NCBI GenBank assembly: GCA_900555735.1 | Contig: USMI01000066.1 | Location: 1-9,402 of the forward strand | DNA: 9,402 nucleotides | Reading direction: 5' to 3' | Origin: an uncultured Eubacteriales bacterium | GTDB lineage: Bacteria > Bacillota > Clostridia > Oscillospirales > Oscillospiraceae | Shown: one piece after another, positions 5,841-9,402 of the stretch | Layout: the number at the start of each line of letters is the position of its first letter | How positions within the stretch are numbered: position 1 is the stretch's first letter | Translations under genes and position numbers: made by a program | Notes under the pieces: generated by a model | What the model was told of the DNA's origin: nothing | Databases searched by the model: none | What the model saw: only the letters and a program-made list of their open reading frames with translations

Positions 5841-7082
5841 TTACATTCCCTCCATGGTCTGTACCGCACCTATGAACAGCGGCGCGCCGTCCTTCCAGAT
5901 GGCAAACAGGAACGGCCGGTTCAGGTTCATCTCCTCCTCGTCCAACTCCTGCGGCGCACCCGCGCCGCCTTTTTGCACTTCGGTGAAGGCAGCAGCCTCT
6001 ATGCCCTCCTCGTCGATCCTCACCCGCGCCGCCTGATTCACGCTCTCCACATATGCCGTCTGCTCCGTCAGCGGCGAGAAGTCCGCTTTGACGGCATCAA
6101 AGGCGTCCGTAACGCCCAGCGCCTGCAATGCGTCATTCAGCTCCAGCGAGGCGCGGATGTCAAACTTGGGCACCGACCAGTTGACCCGCACCTCAAAGGT
6201 GTCCACAAGCAAGTCCTCCGCTTCCTGTAGGAAGTTCTCCCGCTGTAAAAGCTCCTCCACCGTCACGCCCTCGTCCGGCAGGTAGAAGGTCATCTGGCCG
6301 CCGTCCTTCAGATACAGCGACGCGCACCGGTAGCCCTCGCCTTTCCGTACAGGGCTTCCCTCGATGGCGATGTGCATGAAGTCCGCTCTCTGCTCCGTGC
6401 CGTCGGCGGCGGTGAAGATATCCTCCGCCGTCGCGCCTCCGAAGAACTCGGCCTGCCACGGCGCCTTATAATATATAGTATTGTACAGCCGCAGCAGGTC
6501 TCTTTTCTCCGTCCTGATGGCTCCGGTATCGTCAGTCAGCAGATCATTGGTCTGCCGATCCAGCCACGCGGCAATGGTCTTGTCCGCCCCGCTTGTCCCC
6601 ATGGGCAGACAATAGCTGGAGGCGTAATAGTCCTTCGCCAAAACGTCCAGCGGCTCCTTATGAAACCCCATATTCTCATTGAGGAACGCTGCGTTGCCCA
6701 GCCGCAGGGCGCTGTCCTGCTCGTCGTAACAGAGCTGCTGCCACAAAGCCTTCGTCCACTGCCGCTGCGTTTCGCTGTCGGACACGCCCAGCAGCTCCGT
6801 CACCTGTTCCTTTGTCCGGCCCTCCGTCAGCTCCGTCAGCATCCCCAACGACAGATACAGGCTCACCGGCGCGTACACAGCGTTCTCCCCCGCCGGAAGG
6901 ATCACCTCCGCCGTCTCGCTGCTGAAGCGAACCAGCTCCTCGGTGTCCACCCGGTTCTCCGTTTTCCGTGCCGTGGGATGGCCCGCCTCCGCAAGGGTAT
7001 ACTCCCCCATCCCCGTACCGCCGCAGCCCGCCAGCAGCAGCGCTGCCAGCGTGCCGCACAGTATTCTTCGTACTTTCTTCAT
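5841..7082 (-). CDS. serpin-family protease inhibitor, predicted lipoprotein (first of two)
   Basis: This is a paralogue of the next gene on the same strand, with 413 residues. The signal peptide MKKVRRILCGTLAALLLAGC ends in the lipobox LLAGC with Cys20, predicting a surface lipoprotein. Serpin landmarks are NAVYAPVSLYLSLGMLTELT (67-86), LRLYNTIYYKAPW (197-209), VPKFDIRASLELNDALQALG (304-323), the hinge EEGIEAAAFTE (358-368) and NRPFLFAIWKDGAPLFIGAV (388-407). The alanine-rich hinge is typical of inhibitory serpins. The loop VQKGGAGAPQELDEEEM differs completely from that of the neighbour, so the target protease should differ; Lys371 or Ala374 could be near P1, but the bond cannot be fixed. 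Serpins from gut clostridia (siropins of Eubacterium siraeum) inhibit host proteases such as neutrophil elastase. A host or microbial target is inferred here. The start has AAGGAGGG six bases upstream. Confidence 0.93.
   Translation of the reverse strand: MKKVRRILCGTLAALLLAGCGGTGMGEYTLAEAGHPTARKTENRVDTEELVRFSSETAEVILPAGENAVYAPVSLYLSLGMLTELTEGRTKEQVTELLGVSDSETQRQWTKALWQQLCYDEQDSALRLGNAAFLNENMGFHKEPLDVLAKDYYASSYCLPMGTSGADKTIAAWLDRQTNDLLTDDTGAIRTEKRDLLRLYNTIYYKAPWQAEFFGGATAEDIFTAADGTEQRADFMHIAIEGSPVRKGEGYRCASLYLKDGGQMTFYLPDEGVTVEELLQRENFLQEAEDLLVDTFEVRVNWSVPKFDIRASLELNDALQALGVTDAFDAVKADFSPLTEQTAYVESVNQAARVRIDEEGIEAAAFTEVQKGGAGAPQELDEEEMNLNRPFLFAIWKDGAPLFIGAVQTMEGM
5848..5853 (-). promoter_or_regulatory. 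ribosome binding site of the second serpin, inside the first serpin gene
   Basis: GGAGGG on the coding strand lies in the last codons of the upstream serpin (Glu-Gly-Met-stop), eight bases before the ATG at 5839. The stop and the next start are separated by one base, so the two serpins are almost certainly co-transcribed and translationally coupled. Confidence 0.85.
6463..6499 (-). repeat. 37-base segment identical in both serpin genes (copy in first serpin)
   Basis: This is the partner of 5112-5148, with perfect identity over 37 bases and a mismatch immediately on either side. It lies at the same place in the serpin alignment (LRLYNTIYYKA). Confidence 0.9.
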
Positions 7083-7107
7083 CCTGTTCCCTCCTTGTAA
7101 TGGTTCT

Positions 7108-7122
7108 TCCTATTGAATAGGA
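7108..7122. promoter_or_regulatory. 15-base perfect palindrome upstream of the serpin operon, candidate operator
   Basis: TCCTATT-G-AATAGGA is a perfect odd palindrome, centred 33 bases upstream of the first serpin start. A possible minus-strand -10 box (TAAAAT, 7129-7134) would place the serpin transcription start near its right edge, though no good -35 box was found. The position suits a repressor site. No regulator is identified. Confidence 0.4.
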
Positions 7123-7184
7123 CGGATAATTTTACCGAAAGGTTCCCGTTTTTCGTTCTTCACAGAAAATTTTCACTTTACCGC

Positions 7185-7213
7185 TTTACTTTCACGCGCG
7201 AAAGCGTTAAAAT
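7185..7213 (+). promoter_or_regulatory. promoter of the regulator-methyltransferase-hsp33 unit
   Basis: TTTACT (7185-7190), a 17-base spacer and TAAAAT (7208-7213) fit a vegetative promoter, with a start near 7220. An inverted repeat, CGCTTT (7182-7187) and AAAGCG (7201-7206), straddles the -35 box and spacer and could be an operator, possibly for the YerC-like protein itself. The upstream ATG at 7214 would lie before the transcription start, which supports the start at 7271. Confidence 0.6.
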
Positions 7214-7245
7214 ATGAAAGTGACCAAAGCTCACAGGGAGCCACC

Positions 7246-7274
7246 GGAACGATTATGGGGAGGAACGATTATGG
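7246..7274 (+). repeat. direct repeat over the start of the YerC-like gene
   Basis: The 13-mer GGAACGATTATGG occurs at 7246-7258 and again at 7262-7274, offset by 16 bases. The second copy contains the real ATG (7271), and the ribosome binding site GGGGAGG (7257-7263) lies across the junction. The first copy carries an ATG at 7255 in another frame, which opens a 25-codon overlapping frame ending at 7332. Confidence 0.85.
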
Positions 7275-7615
7275 CTGTGCATACCACCAAATGCAAGATC
7301 GCCAAGAAGGAAAAGAGCGACCGCCTGTATAAGGCGATCCTGACGCTGGAGACTGAGGAGGAGTGCTATAACTTCTTTCAGGACCTGTGCACCATCCCGG
7401 AGCTGCGCTCTATGGAGCAGCGCTATGAGGTGGCCACGCTGCTGAGTCAGGGATTGATCTACAACGACATTCTGGAGCGCACCGGCGCGTCCAGCGCCAC
7501 CATCAGCCGCGTGAACCGCAGCCTAATCTACGGTGCAGGCGGCTACGAGGGCGTGCTTGAGAAAATGAAGGAGCTGGAGGATAAGGAAGCCAAGGAGAAG
7601 GAGTCCGAGGAATGA
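7271..7615 (+). CDS. yerC: YerC/YecD-family TrpR-like DNA-binding protein
   Basis: This is a small predicted transcription regulator of the YerC/YecD family, related to the Trp repressor, 114 residues long. The conserved core runs from about residue 18 (RLYKAILTLETEEECYNFFQDLC) through a helix-turn-helix at about 53-84 (EVATLLSQGLIYNDILERTG, then ASSATISRVNRSL). It closely resembles Bacillus YerC (from memory: ECYRFFDDLCT and GASTATISRV segments). The C-terminal 15 residues are a charged Lys/Glu tail. The ligand and target genes of the family are not established as far as I know. The start at 7271 has GGGGAGG seven bases upstream and lies downstream of the predicted transcription start; an in-frame ATG at 7214 is rejected. 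The gene overlaps the methyltransferase by ATGA. Confidence 0.9.
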   Translation: MAVHTTKCKIAKKEKSDRLYKAILTLETEEECYNFFQDLCTIPELRSMEQRYEVATLLSQGLIYNDILERTGASSATISRVNRSLIYGAGGYEGVLEKMKELEDKEAKEKESEE

Positions 7616-8352
7616 GCGCCTACGACGCGCTGGCCGCCAGCTACGACGCGCTGACCGAGGACGTGCAGTACGAAAAGCGGGCGGACTTCATTGAAAAGCT
7701 GTTCCGCCGCAGCCGCATCCCGGTGCATACCGTGCTGGATCTGGCCTGCGGCACCGGCGCCATGACGTGGCTTCTTACCGGCCGCGGCTATGAGCTGATC
7801 GCCGTAGACAACAGCGAGGACATGCTGGCCGCCGCCATGAGCAAAAGCGGCACGGTGGAGGGCGTCGCTCCCATCTTCCTGCATCAGTCCATGCCGAAGC
7901 TGGATCTGTACGGCACGGTGGATGCCGCCATCTGCTGTCTGGACAGTCTCAACTATCTGACCCGGCCCGCCGACGTGCAGCGTACCTTCCAGCGGCTGCA
8001 CCTGTTCATCGCGCCCGGCGGACTGCTGGTGTTCGACGTCAACACCGTGGAAAAGCTGGCAGCGCTGGATGGGCAGGTGTTTCTGGACGAGACGGAGGAT
8101 ACCTACTGCGTCTGGCGCACCGAATATCACCGGGGGCTGTGTACCTACTACGTCGACCTGTTCCGCCAACAGCCGGACGGCGCGTGGGAGCGGGATCTGG
8201 AGGTGCACCGCCAGCGGGCCTACACCGCGGAGGAGCTGACCGGATGGCTGGAGGCCGCCGGCTTCGGCGACATCCGCACCTATGGCGATATGGTGCGCCG
8301 CAGTCCCAAGGAGGGTGAGCAGCGCGTCTACTTTACCGCCATCCGCAAATAA
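7612..8352 (+). CDS. class I SAM-dependent methyltransferase
   Basis: A cytoplasmic methyltransferase of 246 residues with the Rossmann-like class I fold. Motif I is VLDLACGTG (41-49), which binds S-adenosylmethionine. The acidic residue for the ribose is Asp66 in IAVDNSEDML. The motif IV-like segment is DAAICCLDSLNYL (104-116), and a further core strand is APGGLLVFDVNT (134-145). The N-terminal YDALAASYDALTED is typical of the group that includes Bacillus YqeM. The substrate is unknown, and nothing in the sequence separates a small-molecule from an RNA target. The start overlaps the regulator stop (ATGA) and has AAGGAGAAGGAG upstream. hsp33 follows after 22 bases, so the three genes are probably one transcript. 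No signal peptide or membrane segment is seen. Confidence 0.88.
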   Translation: MSAYDALAASYDALTEDVQYEKRADFIEKLFRRSRIPVHTVLDLACGTGAMTWLLTGRGYELIAVDNSEDMLAAAMSKSGTVEGVAPIFLHQSMPKLDLYGTVDAAICCLDSLNYLTRPADVQRTFQRLHLFIAPGGLLVFDVNTVEKLAALDGQVFLDETEDTYCVWRTEYHRGLCTYYVDLFRQQPDGAWERDLEVHRQRAYTAEELTGWLEAAGFGDIRTYGDMVRRSPKEGEQRVYFTAIRK

Positions 8353-8374
8353 CCTCACAAGGAGTGATTTTTCT

Positions 8375-9250
8375 ATGGATCGCATCGTAAGAGCCATTTC
8401 ATCCGACGGTCTGGTACAGGCCGCCGCTATTTGCAGCCGCGACCTGACGGAGCGGGCGCGGCAAATACACAAGCTGCTGCCGGTGGGCACGGCGGCGCTG
8501 GGCCGCACCCTGTCCGCCGCCAGCCTGATGGGCAACGCCCTGAAGGGCGCAGGAGCCAGCCTGACCCTCCAGATCAAGGGCGGCGGCCCGCTGGGCACTG
8601 TGCTGGCCGTGTCTGATAATCTGGGCAACGTCCGGGGCTACGTCACCAATCCGCAGGTAGACATCCCGCTGCGGGAGGACGGCAAGCTGGACGTAGGCGG
8701 TGCGGTGGGCCGCGAGGGCACCATCACCGTCATCAAGGACCTGCACATGAAGGAGCCGTATGTGGGCACCATCGACCTGCTGGGCGGCGAGATCGCCGAG
8801 GATGTGGCCGCCTATTTCGTGGAATCCGAGCAGATCCCCACCGCCTGCGGACTGGGTGTTCTGGTGGATCGTGACCAGAGCGTGAAGGCTGCGGGCGGCT
8901 ACCTCATTCAGCTGCTTCCCGGCGCCACCGAGGACACCATCGTCAAGGTGGAGGGCGGCATCATGGCCGCCGGCAACGTCTCCGCCATTCTGGACAAGGA
9001 CGACGACCCGGAGCATATGCTGCGTCAGGTCATGTCCGACTTCGACCTGAAAATTCTGGAGACCTGCCCCGTGGAGTATCGCTGCTATTGCAGCCGCCAG
9101 CGGGTAGAGCGGGCTCTGATCTCGCTGGGCAAGGACGAGCTTCAGCAGATTCTGGACGAGCAGGGCCATTGCAGCATGACCTGTCAGTTCTGCGACGCGG
9201 TGTACGATTTCTCCGGCGGCGAGCTGAAGGCCCTGATCGACAGTCTGTAA
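8375..9250 (+). CDS. hslO: Hsp33, redox-regulated holdase chaperone
   Basis: Hsp33 is a cytoplasmic chaperone that is inactive when its four cysteines bind zinc. It becomes a holdase when oxidative stress with unfolding releases the zinc and forms disulfides. The 291 residues are the normal length. The N-terminal domain starts MDRIVRAISSDGLVQAAAIC, with RARQIHKLLPVGTAALGRTL further on. The C-terminal redox switch is CYC at 237-239 and CQFC at 270-273, the canonical CxC and CxxC pair with about 30 residues between. An additional cysteine (266) lies four residues before the CxxC. The start at 8375 is chosen over 8282 because it gives the family N-terminus, with AAGGAG 11 bases upstream. It is the last gene of the regulator-methyltransferase unit. 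Confidence 0.96.
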   Translation: MDRIVRAISSDGLVQAAAICSRDLTERARQIHKLLPVGTAALGRTLSAASLMGNALKGAGASLTLQIKGGGPLGTVLAVSDNLGNVRGYVTNPQVDIPLREDGKLDVGGAVGREGTITVIKDLHMKEPYVGTIDLLGGEIAEDVAAYFVESEQIPTACGLGVLVDRDQSVKAAGGYLIQLLPGATEDTIVKVEGGIMAAGNVSAILDKDDDPEHMLRQVMSDFDLKILETCPVEYRCYCSRQRVERALISLGKDELQQILDEQGHCSMTCQFCDAVYDFSGGELKALIDSL

Positions 9251-9258
9251 GCATCACG

Positions 9259-9319
9259 AAAAATTTTTTAGAAAATTTTTGATTTTCTTGTTGACAGTTG
9301 GGGGAACATTTAGTATAAT
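9259..9319 (+). promoter_or_regulatory. strong tRNA promoter with UP-like AT tracts
   Basis: TTGACA (9291-9296), 17 bases and TATAAT (9314-9319) are a perfect vegetative consensus. Just upstream, 9259-9286 is made of phased A- and T-tracts that resemble an UP element bound by the alpha subunit of RNA polymerase. The same AT-rich stretch follows the hsp33 stop, but it has no GC stem, so it is a poor intrinsic terminator. Transcription should begin near 9326, about 25 bases before the tRNA. Confidence 0.88.
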
Positions 9320-9350
9320 CATACTCGCCGTTTACGAAAGCGGCAAGGAC

Positions 9351-9402
9351 GGGAGCATAGCTCAGCTGGTTAGAGCACCTGCCTTACAAGCAGGGGGTCA
9401 CT
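9351..9402 (+). tRNA. tRNA-Val (anticodon UAC), partial
   Basis: The 5' 52 bases of a tRNA: acceptor strand GGGAGCA, D arm with GCTC...GAGC, and an anticodon stem CCTGC/GCAGG around the loop CTTACAA, whose middle bases TAC read valine GTA/GTG codons. The variable region begins at the window edge; the T arm and 3' acceptor strand are outside. A consensus promoter lies about 30 bases upstream. It may be the first of a tRNA cluster. Confidence 0.95.

Noticed and set aside
5021..5875. 284-codon plus-strand frame opposite the second serpin (and a similar one at 6372-7100)
   Set aside because: Both are complements of the two paralogous serpins, so they resemble each other only because the serpins do; the products are Arg/Pro/His-rich shadows.
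7214..7270. Earlier start for the YerC-like gene
   Set aside because: The ATG at 7214 directly abuts the predicted -10 box and precedes the transcription start; the added residues are not part of the family.
7543..8628. 361-codon open frame on the minus strand
   Set aside because: It is antisense to the methyltransferase and the start of Hsp33, has no recognisable family features, and fits codon-bias shadowing.
9259..9287. AT-only inverted repeat after hsp33 as an intrinsic terminator
   Set aside because: There is no GC-containing stem. The position directly before a consensus -35 box fits an UP element better, although weak termination cannot be excluded.
1..9402. Mobile elements, CRISPR array, phage or secretion-system genes
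   Set aside because: No transposase or integrase reading frame, spaced repeats or att-like duplications were seen. The tRNA at the edge is a possible integration site, but its 3' half is outside the window.

Overview
The window reads as chromosome of a GC-rich Firmicute, most likely a gut clostridium of the Oscillospiraceae/Ruminococcaceae type. The reasons are the canonical Gram-positive S10 ribosomal-protein order, strong AGGAGG-type ribosome binding sites, a YerC-type TrpR-like regulator, a clostridial-looking Hsp33, and lipoprotein serpins of the kind known from gut clostridia. The genus cannot be fixed from the sequence alone.

Layout. Positions 1-4113 (minus strand) hold the front half of the S10 operon, transcribed right to left: rpsJ (S10), rplC (L3), rplD (L4), rplW (L23), rplB (L2), rpsS (S19), rplV (L22) and the first two thirds of rpsC (S3), cut by the window edge. 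The genes are tightly packed with 15-21 base gaps or a 1-base overlap. The exception is rpsJ-rplC, where a 179-base gap carries a folded RNA candidate. A consensus promoter (TTGACA, 17 bases, TATTAT) at 4409-4437 lies about 290 bases before rpsJ, so the operon should have a long leader; that leader contains at least six hairpins.

Positions 4505-7082 (minus strand) hold two paralogous serpins in tandem, both with lipoprotein signal peptides. The second starts one base after the first stops and has its ribosome binding site inside the first gene. Their reactive-centre loops differ, suggesting different target proteases. A perfect 12-bp inverted repeat at 4418-4447 probably ends the serpin transcript and also contains the -35 box of the S10 promoter.

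Positions 7083-7270 are a divergent intergenic region with a 15-base palindrome near the serpin start, and a promoter for the rightward genes. Positions 7271-9250 (plus strand) are a compact three-gene unit: a YerC/TrpR-like regulator, a class I SAM-dependent methyltransferase overlapping it by ATGA, and Hsp33. At the right edge a consensus promoter with an AT-tract UP-like element drives a tRNA-Val(UAC) gene that is cut off at 9402.

The ribosomal genes, Hsp33 and tRNA are housekeeping. The least ordinary parts are the serpin pair and the two structured RNA leaders of the S10 operon. No mobile element, CRISPR array or obviously new defence or biosynthetic system is visible.
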